In this document: piece after piece, positions 1-6,777 of the stretch | How the letters are laid out: every line of letters begins with the position of its first letter | How positions within the stretch are numbered: the first letter of the stretch is position 1 | Source: Solirubrobacterales bacterium | GTDB lineage: Bacteria > Actinomycetota > Thermoleophilia > Solirubrobacterales > Solirubrobacteraceae | Length of the DNA: 16,974 nt | Direction: 5' to 3' | Assembly: GCA_019240015.1 (NCBI GenBank) | Contig: JAFAZB010000420.1 | Coordinates: 1-16,974 of the forward strand | Position numbers and translations under genes: made by a program | Notes under the pieces: generated by a model | Told to the model about the DNA's origin: nothing | What the model saw: the letters and a program-made list of their open reading frames with translations, nothing else | Database searches by the model: none

Positions 1-12
1 TGGATCGCCGAC

Positions 13-960
13 GTGCTGACGATCCTCGGCCCCGACGTGCAGCCGCACCGCGGGCGCAAGCCGCCCTGGTTCAAGGTGCCCGCGCCGGGCGGACCGAGGT
101 ATCGCGAGCTGAAGGGACTGATCGAGTCCGAGAACTTGCACACGGTCTGTCAGGAAGCGGCCTGTCCGAACATCGGCGAGTGCTGGCAACGGGGAACGGC
201 GACCTTCATGATCCTCGGCGACACCTGCACGCGGCGCTGCGGCTTCTGCAACGTCAAGACCGGCAAGCCGACGTGGAACGACCCGCTGGAACCGGCGCGC
301 GTGGCACGCAGCGTCGCGCGGATGGGGCTACGTCACGCAGTGATTACGAGCGTCGACCGCGACGACCTGCCCGACTACGGAGCGAGCGCGTTCGTGGGCG
401 TGATCAGACAGATCCGCGCCCAGGCCCCCGGCTGCAAGGTCGAGGTGCTGACGCCGGACTTCCGCGGCGAGGAGATGCCGCTCGCGAAGGTGATCGCAGA
501 GCGACCCGATGTCTTCAACCACAACGTCGAGGTCGTGCCAAGGCTGTACCCGGTTGCGCGACGCGGCTCGCGCTTCGAGCGCTCCTGCCGCGTGCTGCGC
601 AACGCCAAGGAGATGGGCGGCGATGCGGTGCTCACAAAGTCCGGGCTGATGGTTGGGCTCGGGGAGAGCTTCGAGGAGATGGTCGACGCAATCTGTGCCC
701 TGCGCCGGCACCACGTGCAAGTGCTGACGGTGGGGCAGTATCTGCGTCCAACCGAGCAGCACTTGCCGATCGTGCGCTACTGGCACCCTGAGGAGTTCGA
801 GCAGCTCGCGCGCGCCGCGTATGCGTTGGGCTTCGAGCACGTCGCGGCCGGCCCGCTCGTGCGCAGCAGCTACCACGCCGACCAGCACGTGCCCCAGCAG
901 GCCGCGCGCGCCCGGGAAGCCGCGCCGGAAATGCCCCTCACCCGGGCGGCCGGAGCATGA
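13..960 (+). CDS. lipA: Lipoyl synthase (radical SAM)
   Basis: LipA inserts two sulfur atoms into protein-bound octanoyl chains to make the lipoyl cofactor of the 2-oxoacid dehydrogenases and the glycine cleavage system; it is cytosolic. The 315-residue product has both iron-sulfur cluster motifs: the auxiliary-cluster cysteines C46, C51 and C57 (CX4CX5C) and the radical-SAM cysteines C72, C76 and C79 (CX3CX2C). The C-terminal RSSYHA at 284-289 supplies the usual serine ligand. Length is normal for the family. The start given is a GTG at 13, but the frame stays open to the window edge (codons W-I-A-D), so the true start may lie upstream. No ribosome binding site can be judged. The stop overlaps the next start as ATGA, suggesting translational coupling. 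A lipB gene may lie just upstream, which cannot be seen. Identity is very secure; only the start is uncertain. Confidence 0.95.
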   Translation: MLTILGPDVQPHRGRKPPWFKVPAPGGPRYRELKGLIESENLHTVCQEAACPNIGECWQRGTATFMILGDTCTRRCGFCNVKTGKPTWNDPLEPARVARSVARMGLRHAVITSVDRDDLPDYGASAFVGVIRQIRAQAPGCKVEVLTPDFRGEEMPLAKVIAERPDVFNHNVEVVPRLYPVARRGSRFERSCRVLRNAKEMGGDAVLTKSGLMVGLGESFEEMVDAICALRRHHVQVLTVGQYLRPTEQHLPIVRYWHPEEFEQLARAAYALGFEHVAAGPLVRSSYHADQHVPQQAARAREAAPEMPLTRAAGA

Positions 961-2354
961 CGCGCCGACGCGCGGCGATCGTGCTGCTCGCGGCGCTGGC
1001 GCTGGCGCTGATCCTCGCCCCCGCGGCGCTCGCGGCGGCGGGCGGCGGCTCGGCCGGCTTCGGCGGTGGCTTTCACGGCGGCGGCGGTGGCGGGCGCGGC
1101 GCGGGCCTCTACATCCTGATTCAGATCCTGATCAGGATCGCGATCTTTGGCCACGGCCTCGGACTGCTGATCATCCTCGGCGTGGTGTTGCTGGCGGTGC
1201 TGTACGCGAAGGTCGCCCCGGCCGCCCAGCGCTGGCGCCAAGCGCAGGAACAAGCGGGGCGAGCCGCCCGCCGGCAGGTCGCGCACCGCAGCCGCCGGGT
1301 CGAGCTGGCCGCGGCGGAGGCCGCGGAAGACGACCCGGCGTTCGCGCCTGAGAACGTCCGGGCCGCGGCCGAGCGGCTGTTCACCGATGTCCAGGCCGCA
1401 TGGGATGCCGAGAACCGGACCCGCCTGCGCGGGCTGGTCGCTCCCGCGCTGCTGGAGGAGTGGGAGCGCCGGCTGGACGACTACCAGCGCAAGGGATGGC
1501 GCAACCGGGTGCAGCCGCTCGGCCCGCCCGCGGTCGAATACGTGGGGCTGACCCACCGCGGCGACCCCGAGCAAGACCGGGTCGTCGTGCGGATCGAGGC
1601 CCGACTTCGAGACTACGTCGAGGACCAGCTGGGAAACCGCATCAAGCGGGTCGGGAGGCTCGGCGAGGAGGTCCGCGTACGGGAGTTCTGGACGCTCGGC
1701 AAGCGCGCGGGTCGCTGGATCCTGCTGTCGATCGAGCAGGGGGCGGAGGGCAAACACGCGCTCGAGGAGCAGATCGTCGCGACTCCCTGGTCCGACGAAC
1801 GCGCGTTGCGCGACGAGGCGCTGGTGGAGAGAGCCGTCGCCGACGCGGTGCCCGAGGGGACCAGGGTCGCGGAGGTGGCCGACCTCCAGTTCGACGGCAG
1901 CGCCAGGGCCGCGGCGCTCGACCTGAGCCTGGCGGACGGCCGGTTCGCGCCGGACGTGTTGGAGGTGGCGGCTCGGCGGGCGGTCGCGGCCTGGGCCGAG
2001 GCCGTGGACGGCGACGACTCGCCGCTGCTGGCGATCGCCACGCCCGGCGCGGCTCGCGAGCTGCTGCACCCGGGCGATCCCAGCGCGCAGACCCGGTTGG
2101 TGGTGCGCGGGCCGGTGATCAAGGAGATCAGGATCGCCGCCCTCGACGCCGCGGCGCAGCCGCCCGCGATGACGATCGAGGTGGAGCTCGCGGGTCGCCG
2201 CTACCTGGAGGACCGGAACACGGCCGCCGTCGTTTCCGGCAGCCAATCGCGCACCACCAGCTTCACCGAGCATTGGACGCTGACGCTCGACGGCGATCCT
2301 GCGCAGCCGTGGCGAATCGCCTCGGTCCGCTCGCCGGTGGGGCGGCTCGCGTAG
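957..2354 (+). CDS. Membrane-anchored Tim44-like domain protein, probably two domain copies
   Basis: A 465-residue protein with an N-terminal signal or anchor (positive residues 3-5, hydrophobic 8-28), a glycine-rich stretch (29-50), and a hydrophobic segment (51-87) that probably spans the membrane. A basic/alanine-rich helix (90-125) follows. Residues about 135-262 look like a Tim44-like domain: an amphipathic helix with LFTDVQAAW, then VVVRIEARLRDY and REFWTLGKRAGRWILLSIE strands. Residues about 338-460 repeat the same order: VAAWAEAV, then MTIEVELAGRRYLED, then TEHWTLTLDGDPAQPWRIASV. In mitochondria Tim44 tethers the import motor; bacterial members are poorly characterised membrane-associated proteins, so no precise role can be given. 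The ATG overlaps the lipA stop (ATGA); a GGAG lies at 952-955, too close to be an ideal ribosome site, so coupling is likely. Family assignment is from motif pattern, not a search. Confidence 0.75.
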   Translation: MTRRRAAIVLLAALALALILAPAALAAAGGGSAGFGGGFHGGGGGGRGAGLYILIQILIRIAIFGHGLGLLIILGVVLLAVLYAKVAPAAQRWRQAQEQAGRAARRQVAHRSRRVELAAAEAAEDDPAFAPENVRAAAERLFTDVQAAWDAENRTRLRGLVAPALLEEWERRLDDYQRKGWRNRVQPLGPPAVEYVGLTHRGDPEQDRVVVRIEARLRDYVEDQLGNRIKRVGRLGEEVRVREFWTLGKRAGRWILLSIEQGAEGKHALEEQIVATPWSDERALRDEALVERAVADAVPEGTRVAEVADLQFDGSARAAALDLSLADGRFAPDVLEVAARRAVAAWAEAVDGDDSPLLAIATPGAARELLHPGDPSAQTRLVVRGPVIKEIRIAALDAAAQPPAMTIEVELAGRRYLEDRNTAAVVSGSQSRTTSFTEHWTLTLDGDPAQPWRIASVRSPVGRLA

Positions 2355-2400
2355 CAACCACCTAGCCGACGCAGCGGCGCAGGACCGCCGCCCGGAAACC

Positions 2401-2406
2401 TAAGCT
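2401..2406 (+). promoter_or_regulatory. Candidate -10 element for a near-leaderless rhomboid transcript
   Basis: TAAGCT fits the actinobacterial -10 pattern TANNNT and lies 9 nt before the GTG start at 2416, so transcription would begin within a few bases of the start codon. There is no Shine-Dalgarno sequence in the 61-nt gap after the Tim44-like gene, which fits leaderless translation. No convincing -35 box is visible. Inferred only. Confidence 0.4.
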
Positions 2407-2415
2407 CCCGCCGGC

Positions 2416-3213
2416 GTGTTTCCGATCAAGGACAACATTCCCACTGATCGGTTTCCGTTCGTGACGGTCGCCCTGATCGCCATCAACTTCGTCGTCTACG
2501 TGCTGGCGATCAGGCACGGGGGGTCGCTGATCAGCGGCCCGGACACCTCGGAGGTAGTCAAGTACGGAGCAATCCCATACGCGCTGACGCACTCGGGCGC
2601 GCACTGCGGTGTGGTCAACGTGCCGCAGCTCGGCGGTGTCGTGCAAACGGTGGCCTGCCAGGGGCAACCCGGCGTGTCCGGAACGCCGACCGACACGATC
2701 CCCACCTGGGAGACGGTGTTCACCGCGATGTTCATGCATGCCTCGATCTTGCACATCGGGGGCAACATGTTGTTCCTGTGGATCTTCGGCAACAACATCG
2801 AGGACTCGATGGGGCCCGTCAAGTACCTCGGCTTCTACCTGGTCGGTGGGCTGGCGGCGCTCGCGCTCCAGGTCGCCGTCGGCCCCAACTCGACCGCGCC
2901 GACGCTCGGCGCCTCGGGCGCGATCGCCGCGGTGCTCGGTGGCTACCTCGTGCTCTACCCCCGGGCCAGGGTGCTGACCGTGGTGTTCATCATCCTGTTC
3001 TTCACCGTGATCGAGCTGCCGGCGGTGGTGATGCTCGGGATCTGGTTTGCAGAGCAGGCGCTGTTCGGCGCGGCAGGGCTGACGAACCCCGCCGGCGGTG
3101 GGGGCGGCGTGGCGTACTTCGCCCACATCGGCGGGTTCGCGTTCGGCGCGCTCGCGATCCGGCTGCTCGCGACCAAGCGCAAGCAAGTGCCACCCCGCCA
3201 TCCAATCTACTAG
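2416..3213 (+). CDS. Rhomboid family intramembrane serine protease
   Basis: A 265-residue polytopic membrane protease expected to cleave transmembrane segments inside the membrane. The rhomboid signature is complete: HIGGNMLFLW in helix 2 (H113, N117), the catalytic serine in GASGA (S167), and the catalytic histidine in HIGGFAFG (H237). The N-terminus (MFPIKDNIPTDRFPFVTVAL) is a common start for bacterial and actinobacterial rhomboids, supporting GTG 2416 as the start. An unusually long loop (about residues 35-100) between helices 1 and 2 contains cysteines C64 and C81 and could be disulfide-bonded outside the cell. The substrate is unknown. No Shine-Dalgarno precedes it; see the candidate -10 at 2401. 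The gene stops 4 nt before the next small membrane gene. Family is secure; an active protease is likely because all key residues are present. Confidence 0.93.
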   Translation: MFPIKDNIPTDRFPFVTVALIAINFVVYVLAIRHGGSLISGPDTSEVVKYGAIPYALTHSGAHCGVVNVPQLGGVVQTVACQGQPGVSGTPTDTIPTWETVFTAMFMHASILHIGGNMLFLWIFGNNIEDSMGPVKYLGFYLVGGLAALALQVAVGPNSTAPTLGASGAIAAVLGGYLVLYPRARVLTVVFIILFFTVIELPAVVMLGIWFAEQALFGAAGLTNPAGGGGGVAYFAHIGGFAFGALAIRLLATKRKQVPPRHPIY

Positions 3214-3217
3214 TCGA

Positions 3218-3391
3218 TTGCGGATCCTCGTCCTCACGATCGCGCTGTTGTTCATCGTGCTGCTCGGCGCGCTGACCGTCTCTGACTTCGTCCGTTACGG
3301 CGTCACCGCGCTCGGCGTGCTCTCGATCCTGGTCGTGGCGGTGTTCACGATCGGGGTCGTCGGAGCGCTGCGCCATCCTCCCCGCCAATGA
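3218..3391 (+). CDS. Small two-helix membrane protein (57 aa), unknown function
   Basis: I do not recognise a named family. The frame gives a 57-residue protein from TTG 3218: a basic N-terminus (RILVL), a hydrophobic helix (about 2-20), a short polar turn (SDFVRYG) and a second hydrophobic helix (about 30-50), ending in basic RHPPRQ. The reading frame is open further upstream (to 3098), but that part overlaps the rhomboid gene and reads as arginine/serine-rich out-of-frame translation, so the TTG just after the rhomboid stop is preferred. There is no ribosome binding site; translation probably depends on reinitiation from the rhomboid stop 4 nt earlier. Its stop overlaps the next start (ATGA). 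Tight coupling on both sides and a clean hydrophobic pattern support a real gene, perhaps an accessory membrane protein of the rhomboid or carboxypeptidase. Confidence 0.6.
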   Translation: MRILVLTIALLFIVLLGALTVSDFVRYGVTALGVLSILVVAVFTIGVVGALRHPPRQ

Positions 3392-4413
3392 GCCAGCTGT
3401 GGCTGCTCGAGCACGGCCGCGCCCAACGCGCCGCCCGCGAGGCGCAAGTCCGGCGAGCGCGGCGCCGACGGGGGGCGCGCGTGCTCGGCATCGGGCTGGT
3501 GGTGGCGATCGGGGCACTGCTCGGCCTGATGGCGGCGCGGGCGGCGGGCCCGGGGACCCAGATGCCGCGCCGGGCGAGCCTCGGCCGGGCGAGCGCAGTC
3601 AGGCCCGCCGCAGTGCCGCCGCGCAGTGGCTACGGCGCGGAGCTGGCGTCAGTCGCCCAGCGGGTCCAGATCCCGTTGAAGCTGCCGCTGCGTAGCGGGC
3701 TGCTGTTCGACGTCCACACCGGTCAGGTGCTGTGGGAGCAGCGAGCGGAAGACCTGCTCCCGATCGCGAGCCTGACGAAGATGATGACCGCGCTGGTGGT
3801 GGTCGCGCACGCCTCGCCGAACGCGCCCGTGATGGTGACCCCGGCCGCGGTCCACTTCTCGGGCTCGGGCGTCGGGTTGCTGCCGCTCGGCAAGCGCGTC
3901 CAGCTGCGGACGATGCTCTACGGCCTGATGCTGCCCTCCGGCAACGACGCTGCGATCGCGCTCGCACAGCACGTGGCCGGAACGCGCGGCCGCTTCATCG
4001 CGATGATGAATGCGCAGGCGCGCGCGATGGGGCTGACCTGCACGCACTTCAACACCGTCTCGGGGATCGTCGACCAGGACAACTACTCGTGCGCGAGCGA
4101 TCTGGCGATCATCGCGCACGCGGTGCTGACGCAGCCACTGCTGGCCCAGATCGTCGCCGCTCGCGACGCGGTGCTGCCGTTTCCGATCAAGGGCGGCAAG
4201 CTGTACCTGTACAACAACAACCCGCTGCTGCGATCGGGTTATCCGGGGACCGACGGCGTCAAGACCGGCTACACCACCGCGGCCGGCCGCTGCCTGGTCG
4301 CGAGCGCCCGCCGCGGGGGCGCCTGGCTCGGCGTGGTGCTGCTGCACTCGGCTGACCCTCCCGGCCAGGCGCAGCGCCTGCTGGACGCCGGGTTCAACGC
4401 GCTGCGCTCATGA
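3388..4413 (+). CDS. D-alanyl-D-alanine carboxypeptidase (S11 / PBP5-type), N-anchored
   Basis: A 341-residue penicillin-binding protein that would trim the terminal D-Ala from peptidoglycan stem peptides outside the cytoplasmic membrane. All three active-site motifs are present: SLTK (S128 nucleophile, K131), SGN (184-186) and KTG (292-294). The N-terminus is strongly basic (RRARRRRGAR, 22-31) followed by one hydrophobic helix (about 32-51), giving an uncleaved inside-to-outside anchor, then a proline/alanine-rich linker to about residue 85. The chain ends soon after the catalytic domain, without the C-terminal domain and amphipathic helix found in E. coli PBP5; membrane attachment is therefore by the N-terminus. 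The ATG overlaps the preceding stop (ATGA) and has no clear ribosome site, so coupling is likely. A sporulation- or division-specific role cannot be told apart. Confidence 0.92.
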   Translation: MSQLWLLEHGRAQRAAREAQVRRARRRRGARVLGIGLVVAIGALLGLMAARAAGPGTQMPRRASLGRASAVRPAAVPPRSGYGAELASVAQRVQIPLKLPLRSGLLFDVHTGQVLWEQRAEDLLPIASLTKMMTALVVVAHASPNAPVMVTPAAVHFSGSGVGLLPLGKRVQLRTMLYGLMLPSGNDAAIALAQHVAGTRGRFIAMMNAQARAMGLTCTHFNTVSGIVDQDNYSCASDLAIIAHAVLTQPLLAQIVAARDAVLPFPIKGGKLYLYNNNPLLRSGYPGTDGVKTGYTTAAGRCLVASARRGGAWLGVVLLHSADPPGQAQRLLDAGFNALRS

Positions 4414-4422
4414 ACCGCGAAC

Positions 4423-4428
4423 AAGGAG
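4423..4428 (+). promoter_or_regulatory. Ribosome binding site of the iolB-like gene
   Basis: AAGGAG lies 7 nt before ATG 4436 and fixes that start. It is one of the few strong Shine-Dalgarno sites here, which suggests that the catabolic operon begins a new, independently translated unit after the carboxypeptidase gene. Confidence 0.7.
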
Positions 4429-4435
4429 CTGATCG

Positions 4436-5203
4436 ATGCGAACCCTGCTCAGCGCGGGTCGGCAAACCGCGCACATCAACCTGGCGCTTGCGGACTTGGA
4501 CGGCGGTGAGGAGCTCGAGCTCCCCGACGCGGGCGAGACCGCCGCAGTGATCTTGACCGGGACCGTCGAAGCAGCGGCGGACGGCCAGTCGCTCGGTCGC
4601 GCCGGCGGCCGAGCCTCCGTGTTCGAAGGTCCGGGCGATGCGGTCTACGGGCCCGCGGGCACCGCGCTGTGGCTGCGAGCCGCGGAAGCCCCCGCACAGG
4701 TCGCGATCGCCTCGGTGCAGGCCCCGGCCAGCGACTCCCTGAAGGCGCGGGTGATCACCCCATCGGAGCAGCGCATCGACGAGGTAGGTGGGGGCAACTG
4801 GTCTCGGACGGTGCGAACGATTCTCGGCCCCGAGCACGCTGCCGAACGGCTGCTGCTCGGCGAGACCGTGAATCCACCCGGGAACTGGTCGTCCTATCCC
4901 CCCCACCGTCACGACCGGCACAACCCACCGCACGAGGTGGCCCTGGAGGAGGTTTACCTGTTCAAGGTCCACCCCCCTGGGGGCTTCGGAATCCAGATCC
5001 TCTACACGGAGGCCGGCGAGCGCGAGGCGTTCCTGGTGGGCGACGAGGACACCGCCGCGATCACGCGCGGCTTCCATCCGGTGGTGGCCGCGTCCGGCTA
5101 TGCGCTGTACTACTTGTGGGTGATGGCCGGCGAGGGACGAGAGATGATTCCGTACTTAGACCCCGAGCACGCCTGGGTTCAGGAGCAGGAGGACGACCGG
5201 TGA
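4436..5203 (+). CDS. iolB: IolB-family (5-deoxy-glucuronate isomerase-like) cupin isomerase
   Basis: A 255-residue double-cupin protein. The family signature is clear: GNWSSYPPHRHD (149-160), LEEVYLFKVHPPGGFGIQILYT (170-191) and RGFHPVVAASGYALYYLWVMAG (211-232). H157, H159, E172 and H214 are the likely metal ligands. Classical IolB converts 5-deoxy-glucuronate to 5-deoxy-5-ketogluconate in myo-inositol breakdown; the related KduI isomerises 4-deoxy-5-keto-uronates and has been linked to hexuronate isomerisation in E. coli. Length is close to the usual ~270. No other inositol gene is visible: the next genes are an altronate dehydratase (GTGA overlap) and a hexuronate-reductase-type dehydrogenase. 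I therefore infer that it may serve as the aldose-ketose uronate isomerase of this operon. Family assignment is strong; the substrate is open, so the iolB symbol names the family rather than a proven reaction. Confidence 0.85.
   Translation: MRTLLSAGRQTAHINLALADLDGGEELELPDAGETAAVILTGTVEAAADGQSLGRAGGRASVFEGPGDAVYGPAGTALWLRAAEAPAQVAIASVQAPASDSLKARVITPSEQRIDEVGGGNWSRTVRTILGPEHAAERLLLGETVNPPGNWSSYPPHRHDRHNPPHEVALEEVYLFKVHPPGGFGIQILYTEAGEREAFLVGDEDTAAITRGFHPVVAASGYALYYLWVMAGEGREMIPYLDPEHAWVQEQEDDR
5187..5192 (+). promoter_or_regulatory. Ribosome binding site fixing the uxaA start
   Basis: A consensus AGGAGG within the end of the iolB-like gene lies 7 nt before GTG 5200. It decides the altronate dehydratase start over the much earlier in-frame start at 4669, which would overlap most of the isomerase gene. 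Confidence 0.75.
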
Positions 5204-6777
5204 GCGAGACCGGGCTCGCGAGCCTCGTGCTGCGGCTCGATCCCAGCGATCCGGTCGCGATCGCCCGCGAGGACCTCCACGGCGGCACCGAGCTGCCGCT
5301 CGGAGATCGACGGCTCGTGGTCTGCGACGAGATTCCGCGGGGACACAAGGTCGCGCTGAGCGATCTCGCCGAGCGTGAGACGGTTTCGAAGTACGGCCAG
5401 CCGATCGGGATCACGACCCGCCCGATCGCAGCCGGCGAGCACGTCCACGACCACAACCTCGCCTCGCTCTCGCGATCCCCCCCGGCGCGGCCCGCCGCCG
5501 GCACCCGGCCGAGCCCGGCGCTCGAGCCGGATTCGGGCCGCCGCCGGGAGCGCGCATCGCCTGGCGCTGCCCGGACCTTCGAGGGCTTCGTGCGTTCCGA
5601 CGGCCGGGTCGGAACCCGCAACTACGTGGCGGTGATCAGCTCGGTCAATTGCTCGGCCACGGTCGTGAAGCGGATCGCGGCGGCGTTCTCGGCGCCCGGA
5701 GCATTGGACGACAGCCCGGGAGTGGACGGCGTGATCGCGATCACCCACCGAAGCGGCTGCGGGCTGGCGGCCGACGGCCAAGGGCTCGAGCTGCTGCGCC
5801 GCACGCTCAGCGGCTACGCAGCTCACCCCAATGTCGGCGGGCTGGCGCTGGTCGGGCTCGGCTGCGAGGTCAATCAGATCTCCGCGCTCGTCGATCAGTT
5901 CGAGCTGGCGCCCGGCAGCCCGGTCAGCGCGATCACGATCCAGGAGCTGGGCGGGACGGTATCCGCGATGCGGGAGGGCGTCGCGCAGGTCCGCGAGCTG
6001 CTGCCGGTGGCCGGCGCCGCCCGGCGCAGCACGGTCTCCGCGAGCTCGCTGACGCTGGGGCTCAACTGCGGAGGCTCGGATGCCTGGTCGGGGGTGAGCG
6101 CCAACCCGGTGCTCGGCGCCGCGGTCGACATGCTGGTCGCCGCCGGCGGAACGGCGGTGCTCGGCGAGACGCCCGAGATCCACGGCGCCGAGCACCTGCT
6201 GAGCGCTCGGGCGGCGTCCCCGAGCGTGGCCCGGCAGCTGATCGAGCGGGTCGCATGGTGGGAGCGCTATGCCGCGGCGGAGGGAGGCAACCTCGACAAC
6301 AACCCCTCGCCCGGGAACCGTGCCGGGGGCGTCACCACGATCGAGGAGAAGTCGCTGGGGGCGGTCGCCAAGGCCGGGTCGGCGCCGCTGCAAGCCGTGT
6401 ACCAGTACGCGGAGAGGGTGAGGGTGCCGGGGCTGGTGTTCATGGACACCCCCGGCTATGACCCCGTTTCCGTGACCGGCATCGTCGCCGGCGGCGCCAA
6501 CGTACTCTGCTTCACGACGGGGCGCGGCTCGGTCTACGGGTGCAAGCCCACGCCGACCCTGAAGCTGGCCAGCACCTCCGAGCTGTATCGCCGGATGGCC
6601 GACGACATGGACTTCGATTGCGGCGCGGTGCTCGACGGCGAGGCGAGCGTGACCGAGCTCGGAGCAGCGCTGTTCGAGGAGATCCTGGCGGTCGCCTCCG
6701 GTCGACCCACGAAGAGCGAGGAGCTCGACTTCGGCGACGAGGAGTTCGCCCCCTGGCAGCTCGGCGCGGTGATGTGA
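5200..6777 (+). CDS. uxaA: Altronate dehydratase, UxaA type (SAF domain + catalytic domain)
   Basis: UxaA removes water from D-altronate to give 2-keto-3-deoxy-D-gluconate in hexuronate catabolism; members need iron or manganese. The 525-residue protein has an N-terminal SAF domain (about 15-90, with IPRGHKVAL, KYGQPIG and GEHVHDHNL) and a C-terminal dehydratase domain (about 126-525). The latter has FEGFVRSDGRVGTRNY, THRSGCGL, GLGCEVNQI, GLNCGGSDAWSG, GNRAGGVTTIEEKSLG and DTPGYDPVSVTG. Conserved cysteines include C187, C222, C290 and C448. Both domains are in one chain, as in E. coli UxaA (about 495 aa); the extra length is mainly a proline/arginine-rich linker (about 91-125). Start is GTG 5200, overlapping the previous stop (GTGA) behind AGGAGG. 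Its stop overlaps the next start. Galactarate dehydratase (GarD) is a close relative and the main alternative; the neighbouring reductase and isomerase favour altronate. Confidence 0.88.
   Translation: MSETGLASLVLRLDPSDPVAIAREDLHGGTELPLGDRRLVVCDEIPRGHKVALSDLAERETVSKYGQPIGITTRPIAAGEHVHDHNLASLSRSPPARPAAGTRPSPALEPDSGRRRERASPGAARTFEGFVRSDGRVGTRNYVAVISSVNCSATVVKRIAAAFSAPGALDDSPGVDGVIAITHRSGCGLAADGQGLELLRRTLSGYAAHPNVGGLALVGLGCEVNQISALVDQFELAPGSPVSAITIQELGGTVSAMREGVAQVRELLPVAGAARRSTVSASSLTLGLNCGGSDAWSGVSANPVLGAAVDMLVAAGGTAVLGETPEIHGAEHLLSARAASPSVARQLIERVAWWERYAAAEGGNLDNNPSPGNRAGGVTTIEEKSLGAVAKAGSAPLQAVYQYAERVRVPGLVFMDTPGYDPVSVTGIVAGGANVLCFTTGRGSVYGCKPTPTLKLASTSELYRRMADDMDFDCGAVLDGEASVTELGAALFEEILAVASGRPTKSEELDFGDEEFAPWQLGAVM

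Noticed and set aside
1036..1100. GGC-rich repetitive DNA that resembles a tandem repeat
   Set aside because: It encodes the glycine-rich stretch of the Tim44-like protein and has no regular unit.
1124..1139. Perfect 16-nt palindrome GATCCTGATCAGGATC
   Set aside because: It lies inside the membrane-helix codons (ILIRI) of the Tim44-like gene and is explained by GAT/ATC-rich codons; no regulatory context.
870..2357. 495-codon open frame on the minus strand opposite the Tim44-like gene
   Set aside because: Arg/Pro/Gly-rich translation without domain pattern; a GC-rich shadow of the real + strand gene.
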